NCBI GenBank assembly: GCA_017983515.1
Contig: JAGOBF010000009.1
Span: forward strand, 62,001-126,000
Direction of reading: 5' to 3'
Source of the DNA: Promineifilum sp.
GTDB lineage: Bacteria; Chloroflexota; Anaerolineae; Promineifilales; Promineifilaceae
DNA: 64,000 nt
A model generated the notes under the pieces. The model was not told the origin of the DNA. It saw only the letters and a list, made by a program, of their open reading frames with translations, and searched no databases. The translations under genes were made by a program, and so were the position numbers. Every line of letters begins with the position of its first letter. Within the stretch, counting starts at the first letter, position 1. Below are positions 27,775 through 37,379 of the stretch, piece by piece.

Positions 27775-29109
27775 CTAGTGAATCCTGACTTTGTAGAGCG
27801 TCCCGTCGGCGTAGCTGCCGGCGTAGAGTTCGCCGTGAACGTCCTCGCCAAAGGTACTGAACAAGATCCGCTGTGTGCCCGCCGGCTCTACCTGCCACTG
27901 GCCCTGGTGCTCATACATCGACCATAGCTCCCCGGTGCACCAGTCGCCAAAGAAATAGCGGCTGTAGAGGGTGGGATATTGCGAGCCGCGATAGAGCTTA
28001 CCGCCAATCACCGAGCACTCGCCATGCGAATGGTTATATTCGAAGACCGGAAAAGTGAACTGGACGTCTTGTTGACACGAAGGGGCGACTTTAGGTTGAA
28101 CGAGCGTATAGTCGACTGTGCCCTCCCAGCAGTGCCAGCCGAAGTTTTGGCCGCCGGCCTCCGCGGCCGGTAAATAGTTCACCTCTTCCCGAAGCCATTC
28201 GCCAACGTCGGCGATGTAGAAATCACCGGTCAAATGGTCGATTGCCATTCGCCAGGGATTACGCAACCCCTGCACCCATACTTCGTCGCAACCGGAGTCG
28301 TTTAGCCAGGGATTATCGCGTGGGATGGAATAGAAATTGGGCAACCCGCAATCACTCGGCAAGCCCCGAGCGGGGTCGGGATCGATGCGCAGGATAGATC
28401 CGAAAAGCGTTTCGCGGCGCTGGGAATGGTTATACGGATCGCCGGGCACGCCCTTGGGATCATAGGGATCCGGGCCGCCGTCGCCGATCGGGATATAGAG
28501 GTAGCCGTCGGGCCCGAACATCAGATCACCCCCGTTGTGAACGGGGCTGGGGCCGCCGCTGCCCTCCGGCTTGCGAAGGGTGAAGAATATTTGCAGGCTC
28601 TGTGGGTCGGCCACGTTCGGCGAGAGCGGATTCACCTCGCCGCGGGCAACCTCAAGGTTCTCATGGGTAGTAAAAACGACGTAGAAGTAAGGCGTGTTGG
28701 GAAAATCGGGATGAAAGGCCAAACCCAGTAAACCTTGCTCGAAGTTATCCTGATATCTGACGCGGTCCTTGATATCGAGGAAAGGGGTGGGCAAAATCCG
28801 GCCATCCGGATTGACGATCCACGTCTTGCCTTCCCGAATGGTCACGAACAGGCGCTCGTCGCCGGCATGGGTGATGTTGGTAATGGTAATGTTGTCGAAA
28901 CCATAGGTGAACGGCACCAACTCTATCTGCGGCGGCAATTTCGTGTTGCCGACGTGGGGCAGAAAGATACGCTGCTGAGCGCCGGCTTGGTCTGCAGGCG
29001 TCTCCCCGGTGGCGTCAACCCCCCGACTGATCAGGAAGACGAGCGTGATAACCCCCAGCAACAGCGCCGGCCATAGCCGGCTTCTCGATCGAATAATTGA
29101 TGCTCCCAT
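27775..29109 (-). CDS. PQQ-dependent sugar dehydrogenase family protein (GSDH beta-propeller)
   Basis: A 444-residue secreted protein. After an N-terminal hydrophobic segment (about 12-30) it shows the soluble glucose/sorbosone dehydrogenase propeller: ITHAGDERLFVTIREGKTWIV, GLLGLAFHPDFPNTPYFYV, NGGDLMFGPDGYLYIPIGDGG, YSIPRDNPW, EVWVQGLRNPWRMAIDHLTGDFYIADVGE and GGQNFGWHCWEG. GAGGA lies 7 bases before ATG 29109. It would oxidise an aldose in the envelope with PQQ. Many family members have unproven activity, and no PQQ biosynthesis genes are in the window. Confidence 0.85.
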   Translation of the reverse strand: MGASIIRSRSRLWPALLLGVITLVFLISRGVDATGETPADQAGAQQRIFLPHVGNTKLPPQIELVPFTYGFDNITITNITHAGDERLFVTIREGKTWIVNPDGRILPTPFLDIKDRVRYQDNFEQGLLGLAFHPDFPNTPYFYVVFTTHENLEVARGEVNPLSPNVADPQSLQIFFTLRKPEGSGGPSPVHNGGDLMFGPDGYLYIPIGDGGPDPYDPKGVPGDPYNHSQRRETLFGSILRIDPDPARGLPSDCGLPNFYSIPRDNPWLNDSGCDEVWVQGLRNPWRMAIDHLTGDFYIADVGEWLREEVNYLPAAEAGGQNFGWHCWEGTVDYTLVQPKVAPSCQQDVQFTFPVFEYNHSHGECSVIGGKLYRGSQYPTLYSRYFFGDWCTGELWSMYEHQGQWQVEPAGTQRILFSTFGEDVHGELYAGSYADGTLYKVRIH

Positions 29110-29225
29110 AGCGGATCCTCGTGCTAAAGTAATGTTGTCAAATGCTGCGCAGCGCGGCGCAACATAGTACTCTACTCCTATATCTCCTGGGCATTTTAGT
29201 ACAATTCAGGAGCCTCGCCATTCAT

Positions 29226-30308
29226 CTAGTCGAGTTGCAATACCAAGGGTCGGGCGACCAGACCGCTCACGTCGTAATGATTATCGAGGATGGCGGTGAT
29301 CGTGTTGATTCCGCCTTCGGGTACTGATTTGGTCAGGACGATTGGCACGTCGGCCGCCCCACCCACGCCGAGGTTGCCCCGATATTCCTGAACGTCCACC
29401 GCCGTATTACTCTCAAACGGATCGAGGTCAAAGCCATCGTTGGGCACGCCGCTCGTAAAAAGCCCGCCCTCGATCACAAGCAGAACAAACGGTTGGCCGA
29501 CCGGCCCGGTCACCCGCACCGTCTGTTGAGCGGAACTGACCCCGGCCGGCCCCTCGATGCCGGATACGGCTACCACCGGCCGGCCGGGCAAGTCGGGCCG
29601 CAAGATCGCCACTGCGCCGCTGTGGGTGCGGCCACCGCTGCCGGGATCGTCCAGGCGAGCCACTTCGTTTGTCAGCACCGTGCCGTCGTCGAACGTCGCC
29701 GTGACCGTCGCCCCGATCAACTCCAGTCCTCCGACGCTGCCGGCTTCGCCCGGGCCTGGCGCGCCGACGCCGGTGATACTGGTCGGGTCGACGTCGACGG
29801 AGAACCAGAATTGTTCGCCCCGGTTGAAATTGTGGAAGCTGAGCACGAGAACGTCGAAGCCGCCGTCGTGGGGGCCTTCGTAGACCCGGCCGTCGAAGCT
29901 CAAGCCTTCGCGCCAATCGACGGTCACGTCCTTGGCCACCTTATCCCCGGCCACACCGAAAGGATCGAACACCATGTCGGGCAAGATCGCCGTGCTCAGA
30001 TCGATACGTAGTTCGACCAACAGCGCATCGTCCAGCGAGATATTCTCCAATCGAAAAGACCCGGTATTATACGTGCTGGCCTGCAGGTGGGTGAACGGCG
30101 TAATGGTGAGCGCCGCGGCGGCCGAATAAGACGGATCCGTCGGCGTGGGCGCGGGCGTCGGCGAGGCGTCGTAGCGGATGATCGGTAGGTGGGCCATGTC
30201 CGGCGGCAGGGGGTCGCTCCCCGCCGGCGTAGTCGCCGCCCCAAAAACCATGATCATCAGGATGATGGCCAGGCCGTAACCTGAATATCGCCAGGCACTA
30301 ATTTTCAT
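29226..30308 (-). CDS. secreted protein of unknown function
   Basis: A 360-residue protein with a signal-peptide-like N-terminus (hydrophobic residues about 10-27, then ATTPAGSD), followed by a Pro/Thr-rich spacer (ASPTPAPTPTDPS). The rest is beta-rich, with phrases such as VLVLSFHNFNRGEQFWFSVDVDPTSI and VTATFDDGTVLTNEV. Its N-terminal half looks like a lipoprotein- or adhesin-associated beta-sandwich, but I do not recognise a family. It lies upstream of the PQQ-type dehydrogenase on the same strand, about 115 bases apart. Confidence 0.7.
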   Translation of the reverse strand: MKISAWRYSGYGLAIILMIMVFGAATTPAGSDPLPPDMAHLPIIRYDASPTPAPTPTDPSYSAAAALTITPFTHLQASTYNTGSFRLENISLDDALLVELRIDLSTAILPDMVFDPFGVAGDKVAKDVTVDWREGLSFDGRVYEGPHDGGFDVLVLSFHNFNRGEQFWFSVDVDPTSITGVGAPGPGEAGSVGGLELIGATVTATFDDGTVLTNEVARLDDPGSGGRTHSGAVAILRPDLPGRPVVAVSGIEGPAGVSSAQQTVRVTGPVGQPFVLLVIEGGLFTSGVPNDGFDLDPFESNTAVDVQEYRGNLGVGGAADVPIVLTKSVPEGGINTITAILDNHYDVSGLVARPLVLQLD

Positions 30309-30325
30309 AGGAACTCTCCTTTTTA

Positions 30326-32548
30326 TTACTCCGCGGGCGATTCGACAATGCGTATGACGGTTACCTCCGCCGCATCATCGCTATAGCGGTTGCCCGCGAG
30401 GTCATAAGCGGGCAGCCGCGCGGCGCTTGTGGCATCATAGAGACCCACCCGCATGGAATAGTCGCCCGGCGGCAGGTCAGGCGGCAAAACCAGCGCGTGT
30501 TCGTCTACAACGCGCTCCCCGGCGCTCCAAATTGAGGTGGGATAAGCGCCGGCCCGCGGCTGACCGTCGGACTGGGCGACCAGTTGGCCGGCCTCGTCCA
30601 GCAAATGGACAAAAACCGTGTAATCGCGGCCGTCCGGCTCGTCGGCCGCCCAGTAGAGTGTGACGGCCAGCAGGTCACCGGGATGAGCCATCTGCGGCGC
30701 GTCGTAGCCCAGCAGGCCGAATCGCCCGTCGAATGTCGCCCCGCTATCGTGGGCGGGTGCAGCGTCGACAGGCAGCGCCGGCGGCAGCTTAATCGCTCCC
30801 AGGCGGGCTTCGTAGCCGGCGACCACGCCGCCCACGCTCACCGGCAAAGGCAGCCCCGGTTCGCCTCGCGGATAGAGGATGACCAGCAACGTCCCCCGGC
30901 CGGGCACAAACTCGCCGGCAACTGGCGGCAGTTCGTAGTTATCGCGGAATGGCCGTCCCGGCTGCCAGACGGGTGTGGCGTAACGCCCTCCGGCGGGCAG
31001 CACGTCGATGCTCGACACCGGCTGCCCAGCCGGGTCGAGAATGCGCAGGGCGACGACGTAGCTTTCAACGATTGGCCGCGTCGCTTCCCAATAGAGAGAA
31101 ACCATAATCGGCTCTCCCGGGCGGGCCGCGTCGGGCAGCTCGTAGCCCAGCAGGCGAATTCCGTCGCCAAACTCGACCTCTACCGGCCTGGCGATAGCGG
31201 CGGCGTCCACCGGGCGGGGCTGGGCAAACGCCGGGCCGATGACGAGGAAAGGCATGGCCGCGGCCCAGCAGCCCATCACGACGACCACCGCCTTGGCCGG
31301 CCACATGCGGCGGCCGTCGAGCGCAGCCAAGCCCGCCGCGCCCAACACACTGAGTGCGGCGATGGCCGGGAACAACAGCCGCCCCTGATTGGTCGCGTCG
31401 ATCTGGCGCATCCAGCGCAGCAGAAAGATGAACACGGTCAGGCTCCAAATGGCCAGGATCAGCAGGGCAAAGCGCGACGGGGTCATTCCCATCTGGCGCG
31501 CACGAACCAACCGCACCGCCCAGCCGACGACCATCAACCCCATGATGACCGTGACCAGACGATAAAAACCGGCCGGGGCCAGGATGCCGTAGCCGAAACT
31601 AGCCCAATAGCTCAGGCGCATGAATCCGGCGTAGCGCAACGTCTCCGGCCAGGGAAGCAATTCCGCGCGCACCAGACCGCCGGTGACGGCCAGCATCTCG
31701 TTCCAGGCCAGTGGATCGCCGTACAGTTGCCAACTGCGCCAGAAGTACCAGCCGCAGACGAGAAGCATCATCCCGCCGGTCAACAGGCCACCCGCGACCA
31801 GCGGCCGCCACGACCGTTCGCGTCGTGCCAGGTAGAACAGCGTCAGGCCAATCACCAGACCCAGCGTCAGGCCGGTCAGCTTGGCCAACGCGGCCAGTCC
31901 CCACACGAAGCCCAAGGCCACGAACCAGGCAGTCTGCCCCCGCCTGCCTGGCGGATGCTCCTCATCGAGGATTAGCTTGATCAAAATCCACAAGGCCACA
32001 CTGCACAGGGCGATGACCAGATTATCGTTATTGACGGCCGCACTCATAAAAATAAATTGGGGGTTCAGGGCCACCAGCGCCGCGGCCAGCAGGGCATGGC
32101 CCGGCAGGAGCCGGCGGGCCATGGCATAAGCGGCCAGGACAGTGACCAGACCCAGAGCGGCCGACGCGCCGCGCGCGACGTGGACCGCCAGGGCCGCGCC
32201 GCGATAGGGAAACGATTCGGCCGGCGTGTGATAATGGGCCACCCGGCTAAGACCGGCCCGCCAATCCGCGCTCAACGGCGCGATCGTCGCCAGATCAGCC
32301 CGATCAATCGGAGCGATCAAGATCGAGACCAGCGCGTAATAGAGTGGCGGTTGCCATATCTCACCCACCTCACCCCGATCGTCTACCAGATGTGGCAACC
32401 CGTTGCCGTCCGCCAGCCAGTTCGCGTAAGCCACGTGATCGCGCTCGTCGGGGGCCTCAAACAAGGGCGTCGCCACGTTATAGGCCAGCGTCAACGCCAA
32501 ATATAGCCCGACCAGGGCGAACAAACGCGAGTTAATAAAGGGACGCAT
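30326..32548 (-). CDS. GT-C membrane glycosyltransferase with beta-sandwich tail
   Basis: A protein of about 740 residues, closest in layout to the GT-C at 25495. The first helix is followed by PLFEAPDERDHVAYANWLADG (Asp34-Glu35). About eleven further membrane helices extend to residue 450. Two C-terminal beta modules (VSLYWEATRP..., VTLYWAADEP...) end with YPTSIWSAGERVVDEHALVLPPDLPPGDYSMRVGLYD. An in-frame GTG at 32587 would add 13 residues; ATG 32548 better matches the family N-terminus. It is transcribed away from the GT-C at 32665, so they share a promoter region. Confidence 0.75.
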   Translation of the reverse strand: MRPFINSRLFALVGLYLALTLAYNVATPLFEAPDERDHVAYANWLADGNGLPHLVDDRGEVGEIWQPPLYYALVSILIAPIDRADLATIAPLSADWRAGLSRVAHYHTPAESFPYRGAALAVHVARGASAALGLVTVLAAYAMARRLLPGHALLAAALVALNPQFIFMSAAVNNDNLVIALCSVALWILIKLILDEEHPPGRRGQTAWFVALGFVWGLAALAKLTGLTLGLVIGLTLFYLARRERSWRPLVAGGLLTGGMMLLVCGWYFWRSWQLYGDPLAWNEMLAVTGGLVRAELLPWPETLRYAGFMRLSYWASFGYGILAPAGFYRLVTVIMGLMVVGWAVRLVRARQMGMTPSRFALLILAIWSLTVFIFLLRWMRQIDATNQGRLLFPAIAALSVLGAAGLAALDGRRMWPAKAVVVVMGCWAAAMPFLVIGPAFAQPRPVDAAAIARPVEVEFGDGIRLLGYELPDAARPGEPIMVSLYWEATRPIVESYVVALRILDPAGQPVSSIDVLPAGGRYATPVWQPGRPFRDNYELPPVAGEFVPGRGTLLVILYPRGEPGLPLPVSVGGVVAGYEARLGAIKLPPALPVDAAPAHDSGATFDGRFGLLGYDAPQMAHPGDLLAVTLYWAADEPDGRDYTVFVHLLDEAGQLVAQSDGQPRAGAYPTSIWSAGERVVDEHALVLPPDLPPGDYSMRVGLYDATSAARLPAYDLAGNRYSDDAAEVTVIRIVESPAE

Positions 32549-32651
32549 GGCGACGATAGCGATCAACGGCTCCTGTCGATTTCTCACCTGTTATAACGCG
32601 CTCCGAACGATTTGGCATTGGTTTCCACGTTCCCAAGCGGCTGGTCGGCGG

Positions 32652-32657
32652 TACAAT
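32652..32657 (+). promoter_or_regulatory. -10 element for a likely leaderless GT-C transcript
   Basis: TACAAT ends 7 bases before ATG 32665, so transcription would start at or next to the start codon. The -35 region is weak (TTCCCA at 32630-32635, 16-base spacer). Confidence 0.35.
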
Positions 32658-32664
32658 CCCGACA

Positions 32665-34875
32665 ATGCGATTTTTGCGACAGCCCTTGTGGCTCATCCTG
32701 GCGGCTTTCGTCGCCCTATCGGCCGTCTATGTGTGGGCCATCCCGCCGCTGGAAGGCTCCGACGAATTCGAGCATTTCGCCTACGTCACCTGGCTCATCG
32801 AACAGCGGGCCTTTCCCATTCAGGGCGAGGCCGGGTGGCTCAGCCCCGTCCGGCAGGAGTCGGGCCAGCCGCCGCTCTACTATTGGCTGGCCTCGCTGCC
32901 GGCGCGGTTGGCCGGCACGCAACCGCCGGTCGTCTTCCGGCCTAATCCCTACTTTCGCTACGAGCTGGACCCGGTTCGACCCGACAACAAGAACACCGCC
33001 CTCCACTATCCGGCCGACGCCGGCGGCGGCTGGCGGGGTCTCTATTTCGCCCGAATCGTCTCTATGGCTTCGGGGGTGTTGCTGATCATCGCCGTCTATG
33101 GCCTGACCGATGCCGTCTTGCCCCACCGGCCGGGGGTGGCTTTGGGGGCGGCGGCATTCACGGCCTTCATGCCCCAGGTTCTTTTCCACAGCAGCCACGT
33201 CTCCAACGACATCCTGGCCGCGGCGTTCGCCACGCTGGCGCTATGGCAATTGGCGCGCATCGTGCGATTCGGCGGCCGTAGCCTGCGAGGGTTATCGCTG
33301 GGCGCAGCGTTGGGGGCGGCGGCGCTGGTCAAGGTCAATACACTGGTCATCGGCCTGCCGGTCGCTTTAGGTCTCGCCTGGCTATGGCTGGGGCGCGACC
33401 GGGGCAATGGCCGGGCCGGCGCGGCCGAAACCGTGCGCACCAGCGCCGCAGCCGCCCTGGGCTTCGGTGCCGTGGCCGGCTGGTGGTTCCTTCGCTCCTG
33501 GCGCCTCTATGGCTCTTTCCTGGGGCTGGACACCCACTGTTATCAGCAACTGGCTACCTGCGGCCCAATCGGCCTCGTACGACCCAATCCGGTCGCCTGG
33601 CGCGACACATTTCGCTCCTTTTGGGCCGCCTTCGGTCTGGCTAATATTCGGCCGCCCGATTGGGTCTACTGGTTCTTCGCCGCCCTGCTCGGTTTGGCGG
33701 CCGCCGGGCTAATCTGGCTGCTCAGTCGGCGGCAGCGAGCGCGCCACGGCAACAGGACGGCGGCGACCGACGACGCGCACCTGCCGGTTCTGTTGATGCT
33801 CATGGCCGTGGCGTTGGCCGGCAACCTCCTCTTGCTCTATGTGTGGATGCAGCAGATACTGGCCGCCTACGGCCGCCTGCTCTTTCCCTCGTTGGGAGCT
33901 ATCATCGTCCTGCTCAGCGCCGGATTGTGGGAATTGCACCCGCGGCTGGCGCGGTGGGCCTGGCTGCTGCCGTGCATTCTGGCTGTGGCCGCTCCCTTCT
34001 GGCTTATCCGCCCGGCCTACGCCCGGCCTCAATTTCTCGATGACGCGAGGGTGATCGAAAAGGGATCGCTCGGCTGGCGCTATGGCGACGTGGCCGAACT
34101 TATCAGCGTTACGCCGCTGGCGCGCTCGGCCGCGGCGGGCGAGACGCTACCGGTCGAGATTTGCTGGCGGCCATTAGAGAGGACCGAAACCAACTATACA
34201 GTCTTCCTGCAAGCCGTGGGGCCGGCGGAAACCATCGTCGCCGACCGCTACACCTATCCCGGCCTGGGCAGCTATCCGACCGCCATCTGGGAGCCGGGGC
34301 GGGCATTCTGCGACGTTGTGCCGCTGCCTATCCCGCCCACTCTGGCCCGCACGCTGCTCTATCGCCTGTCCGTCGGCCTGCTGGATGACACCACCGACCA
34401 ACGTCTGCCCGTCGTCGATGCCGCCGGTAACGCGCCGCCATTTGTAGGAGCCGTACGCCTGGCGGCCGCTACGCTCGCGCCGGAGGAACAGCCGCCACCG
34501 GGCGACGCCGCCATCCGCCTGGCCGGCGCGGAATTCGCGCCTTCCTGGCCGGCGGGCAGCGAACAGAGGATCGCGCTGCGCTGGTTCGCGGCTGCGGCCG
34601 TGCCCGTCGACTACACCATATTTCTCCACCTGCGCGACGCCGCCGGCCAACTCGTGGCCCAGGCCGACGGGCCGCCTCTGGCTGACTGGTATCCGACGTC
34701 GGGGTGGTCCCCCGGCGAGTGGGTCGTCGATGACCACAGCTTCACACTTCCGTCCACGTTGTCGCCGGGCGTTTATCAACTGGTGGCTGGTCTATATGAC
34801 CCGCTAAGCGGGGAAAGAATGGGTGAAGAACAACGATTGGGAACGGTCGAGATCGTCAGCGGAGACAGACCATGA
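32665..34875 (+). CDS. GT-C membrane glycosyltransferase with beta-sandwich tail
   Basis: A 736-residue third member of the tail-bearing GT-C group. The acidic motif is Asp33-Glu34 in PPLEGSDEFEHFAYVTW. The membrane part includes FMPQVLFHSSHVSNDILAAAFATLALW and ends near 450. Two beta modules follow, with YTVFLQAVGP...YPTAIWEPGRAFCD and YTIFLHLRDAAGQLVAQADGPP...YPTSGWSPGEWVVDDHSF. The short-chain dehydrogenase start overlaps its stop by 4 bases (ATGA), so the two are translationally coupled. The lipid-linked sugar donor and the acceptor are unknown. Confidence 0.75.
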   Translation: MRFLRQPLWLILAAFVALSAVYVWAIPPLEGSDEFEHFAYVTWLIEQRAFPIQGEAGWLSPVRQESGQPPLYYWLASLPARLAGTQPPVVFRPNPYFRYELDPVRPDNKNTALHYPADAGGGWRGLYFARIVSMASGVLLIIAVYGLTDAVLPHRPGVALGAAAFTAFMPQVLFHSSHVSNDILAAAFATLALWQLARIVRFGGRSLRGLSLGAALGAAALVKVNTLVIGLPVALGLAWLWLGRDRGNGRAGAAETVRTSAAAALGFGAVAGWWFLRSWRLYGSFLGLDTHCYQQLATCGPIGLVRPNPVAWRDTFRSFWAAFGLANIRPPDWVYWFFAALLGLAAAGLIWLLSRRQRARHGNRTAATDDAHLPVLLMLMAVALAGNLLLLYVWMQQILAAYGRLLFPSLGAIIVLLSAGLWELHPRLARWAWLLPCILAVAAPFWLIRPAYARPQFLDDARVIEKGSLGWRYGDVAELISVTPLARSAAAGETLPVEICWRPLERTETNYTVFLQAVGPAETIVADRYTYPGLGSYPTAIWEPGRAFCDVVPLPIPPTLARTLLYRLSVGLLDDTTDQRLPVVDAAGNAPPFVGAVRLAAATLAPEEQPPPGDAAIRLAGAEFAPSWPAGSEQRIALRWFAAAAVPVDYTIFLHLRDAAGQLVAQADGPPLADWYPTSGWSPGEWVVDDHSFTLPSTLSPGVYQLVAGLYDPLSGERMGEEQRLGTVEIVSGDRP

Positions 34876-35897
34876 GCCAAACAGCAGCGCCCATCGCCTT
34901 CACCGGCGCGACGGGATTTCTCGGCCGAGCGTTAGTGGAACGATTGTTGGCCGAAGGCCATACAATCCGCGCCCTGAGCCGCACGACCCAACACGACGAC
35001 TTCCCGGGCGGCATCGAATGGATCAGCGGCGAGCTGGGCGACCAGGCGAGCCTGTCGGCGCTGGTCACGGGCGCGGCCCAGATCATCCACGTCGCCGGCC
35101 TGCTGGGTGAGTTCGGTATCAGCGAGGACACGTATCGGCGGATCAACGCCGAAGGGACCCGCCACGTGCTGGCGGCCACGGCCACGGCGCTGGCCGACGG
35201 CAGTCTGGACGCCAGCGCGCGACTGCTCCACGTGGGCAGCGCTGGCATACTCGGCCCGATTCGCAGCCGAGCGCACGGGTTTCTCTTTGACGAGACGATG
35301 CCCTTCGCGCCCAGCAATGCCTACGAACGCAGCAAGGCGCTGGCCGAGAGCTACGCCCGTGAGTTCGCGCTGGCCGGGCTGCCGGTTGTCATTGCCCGGC
35401 CGGAATTCGTCTACGGCCCCGGCGACCGGCACGTGCTGGGCCTCTTTCGAGCCATTGAGCGACGCCTGTTCTTCTACGTCGGCAACGGCAGCAACCATTG
35501 CCACCCGACGTATGTCGACGATGCCGTGGAGGGGATGATGGCCTGTCTGCAAACGGGACGCGCGGGCCAGGCCTACCAGATCGCCGGGCCGCGTTCGGTC
35601 AGCTTCCGCGAGTTGGCCGAAACCATCGCCGCGGCGTTGGGCGTGCCGCCGCCGCGACTGCGCGTGCCCCGCGCGGCCGCGTCGCTGGGGGCCGGCGCGC
35701 TGGAAGTCGTCGGCCGGGCGACCGGGCGACCCATCCCCCTGAGCCGCACCGGCGTGGCCTTCTTCAGCGAAGACCGGCGGTTCAGCAATGCCAAGGCTGA
35801 ACACGAGTTGGGCTACGTTCCCCGTGTGGATTTGAAGGAGGGCATCGCCCGCACGGTGGCTTGGTATCGGGCCGAGGGATTACTGGGTGGCGCGTAA
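34872..35897 (+). CDS. extended SDR, NAD(P)-dependent epimerase/dehydratase family
   Basis: A 341-residue extended short-chain dehydrogenase. The cofactor loop TGATGFLG is at residues 10-17, the active-site YxxxK is in NAYERSKALAESYA, and ARPEFVYGPGDRHVLG is the family's downstream strand-loop. Its start overlaps the GT-C stop by 4 bases. Members act on sugar nucleotides, sterol-like or flavonoid-like ketones. Coupling to a glycosyltransferase favours sugar-nucleotide chemistry, but the fold alone does not settle it. Confidence 0.82.
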   Translation: MSQTAAPIAFTGATGFLGRALVERLLAEGHTIRALSRTTQHDDFPGGIEWISGELGDQASLSALVTGAAQIIHVAGLLGEFGISEDTYRRINAEGTRHVLAATATALADGSLDASARLLHVGSAGILGPIRSRAHGFLFDETMPFAPSNAYERSKALAESYAREFALAGLPVVIARPEFVYGPGDRHVLGLFRAIERRLFFYVGNGSNHCHPTYVDDAVEGMMACLQTGRAGQAYQIAGPRSVSFRELAETIAAALGVPPPRLRVPRAAASLGAGALEVVGRATGRPIPLSRTGVAFFSEDRRFSNAKAEHELGYVPRVDLKEGIARTVAWYRAEGLLGGA

Positions 35898-35982
35898 AAG
35901 GACGCTATTGGCCGAGATTACAAATTTCCGGCCGCCCGTCGAGAAATCCGTCTGCTCTGCAAGATCTGTAGTGGCTGCTCCT

Positions 35983-37290
35983 CTAGACCGCAACGGCCTC
36001 CACCGGCCGGTCAAAGCGCCGCAGCATGGGATACTTCCAGGCGATGAGGATCGTCAGGACGACCGTGGCGACGCCGCCGCTGACGATGGCGAAGGGCACG
36101 CCGAAGACCGCCGCGGCCAGCCCCGCTTCCAGCTCGCCCAGTTGCGGCCCGCCCATGAAGAAGACCATGTTGACGCTGGTCATGCGGCCGCGCAAGGCGT
36201 CGGGCGTCAGGAGCTGGCGCAGGGTGCCGCGAATGACGGTTGAGACGGTATCGGCCGCGCCGGTCAGGGCCATAAAGACAAAGGCCAGAACCAATGAGGT
36301 CGTCAGGCCGAAAAATATCGTCGCCAGGCCATAGATGAGGACGCTGACCAGCAACACCGCTCCCTGCTTTTTCATTTCGCCGCTGAGCGCGGCCACACTG
36401 CCGGCGACAATCGAACCCACAGGCTGCGCCGCCGACAGCCAGCCATAGCCCACCGGCCCCAATCCCAAAATGTCGCCGGCCACGATGGGCAGCATTGTCC
36501 GCGCCGAACTGAAGAAAGTCGCCAGGAAGTCGAGCAGCATCGTGCTCCAGATGATCGGCGTGTGGAAGGTGAAGCGCAGCCCATCCAGCAAAGCGCCCCA
36601 GCCCAGGCCGACGGCCGAAACGGCCGCCTCGCCGCGATAAGTCAAAAAGGCCAGCGAGATGACCACGGTCACGAACGAGATGGCGTCGACCAGATAGACC
36701 GTCGAGACCCCCGCATAGGCCAGCACCAGACCACCCAGCGCCGGGCCGATGACCGAGGCGGCGGTGAACATGAGCGTGTTGAGGCTGACGGCATTGGCAA
36801 ACGCCTCCTTGGGCACCAGATGGGGCATCAGCGACTGACGCGAAGGCTGCTCGAAGGCGGCCACCCCAGCCAGCGCGGCTGACAGCAAATAGATCACCGG
36901 CACCGTCACCCGGCCGGTTAACGTGAGGAGGGCTAGCAGGGCGGCGAAAAATACCGACGCCAGTTGGGTATAGATCAGCAGGGTGCGCCGGTTGCGCGTA
37001 TCGGCCAGCAAGCCGCCGGCCAGAGCGAACAGGATGATGGGAATGACGCGCACGAGACCCAGCGTGCCCAGCCCCAAGGCCTCCGCCCCCAGCCTGAGCG
37101 TGCGGCCGAACAGTTCGACGGTAAACGTCTGGCCGCGCAAGACTTCAAAGATATGCCAGTTGACGGCCGTGAGTTGCATTTGCGAGCCGATGGTGGACAC
37201 AAACAGGCCGAACCACATGAGCCGGTAGTCATGAGAATGCAGAGCGGGCAAGCGCGCCCAAACAGAGGATTTTTGCGGCTGCCGGGTCAT
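35983..37290 (-). CDS. MFS transporter (DHA3/enterobactin-exporter-like)
   Basis: A 435-residue transporter with about twelve hydrophobic helices. LHSHDYRLMWFGLFVSTIGSQMQLTAVNW marks helix 1. The loop between helices 2 and 3 has LALAGGLLADTRNRRTLLIYTQ, the MFS motif A (G-x-x-x-D-R-x-x-R). ALAGVAAFEQPSRQSLMPHLVPKEAFANAVSLN is typical of the DHA3/EntS group. A C-terminal LRGRMTSVNMVFFMGGPQLGELEAGLAA repeats the pattern. The substrate is unknown; the group usually exports small molecules. No regulator is adjacent. Confidence 0.85.
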   Translation of the reverse strand: MTRQPQKSSVWARLPALHSHDYRLMWFGLFVSTIGSQMQLTAVNWHIFEVLRGQTFTVELFGRTLRLGAEALGLGTLGLVRVIPIILFALAGGLLADTRNRRTLLIYTQLASVFFAALLALLTLTGRVTVPVIYLLSAALAGVAAFEQPSRQSLMPHLVPKEAFANAVSLNTLMFTAASVIGPALGGLVLAYAGVSTVYLVDAISFVTVVISLAFLTYRGEAAVSAVGLGWGALLDGLRFTFHTPIIWSTMLLDFLATFFSSARTMLPIVAGDILGLGPVGYGWLSAAQPVGSIVAGSVAALSGEMKKQGAVLLVSVLIYGLATIFFGLTTSLVLAFVFMALTGAADTVSTVIRGTLRQLLTPDALRGRMTSVNMVFFMGGPQLGELEAGLAAAVFGVPFAIVSGGVATVVLTILIAWKYPMLRRFDRPVEAVAV

Positions 37291-37314
37291 GGGGGATGAG
37301 ATTCAACGAGGACA

Positions 37315-37354
37315 CACCCACTGCCGAAGCCAGGACGGTCTTCGGCAATGGGTG
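37315..37354. terminator. hairpin between the MFS gene and the 37380 gene
   Basis: CACCCACTGCCGAAG (37315-37329) pairs with CTTCGGCAATGGGTG (37340-37354) with one G-U-type mismatch and a 10-base loop. It lies just after the stop of the minus-strand gene ending at 37380. No T-tract follows, so termination is plausible rather than certain. Confidence 0.45.
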
Positions 37355-37379
37355 CAGGATATCAATGTGATTCAGAAGA

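Noticed and set aside
30584..31975. 463-codon + strand frame opposite the GT-C gene
   Set aside because: His/Arg/Gln-rich shadow of a real membrane protein; no domain and no ribosome site.
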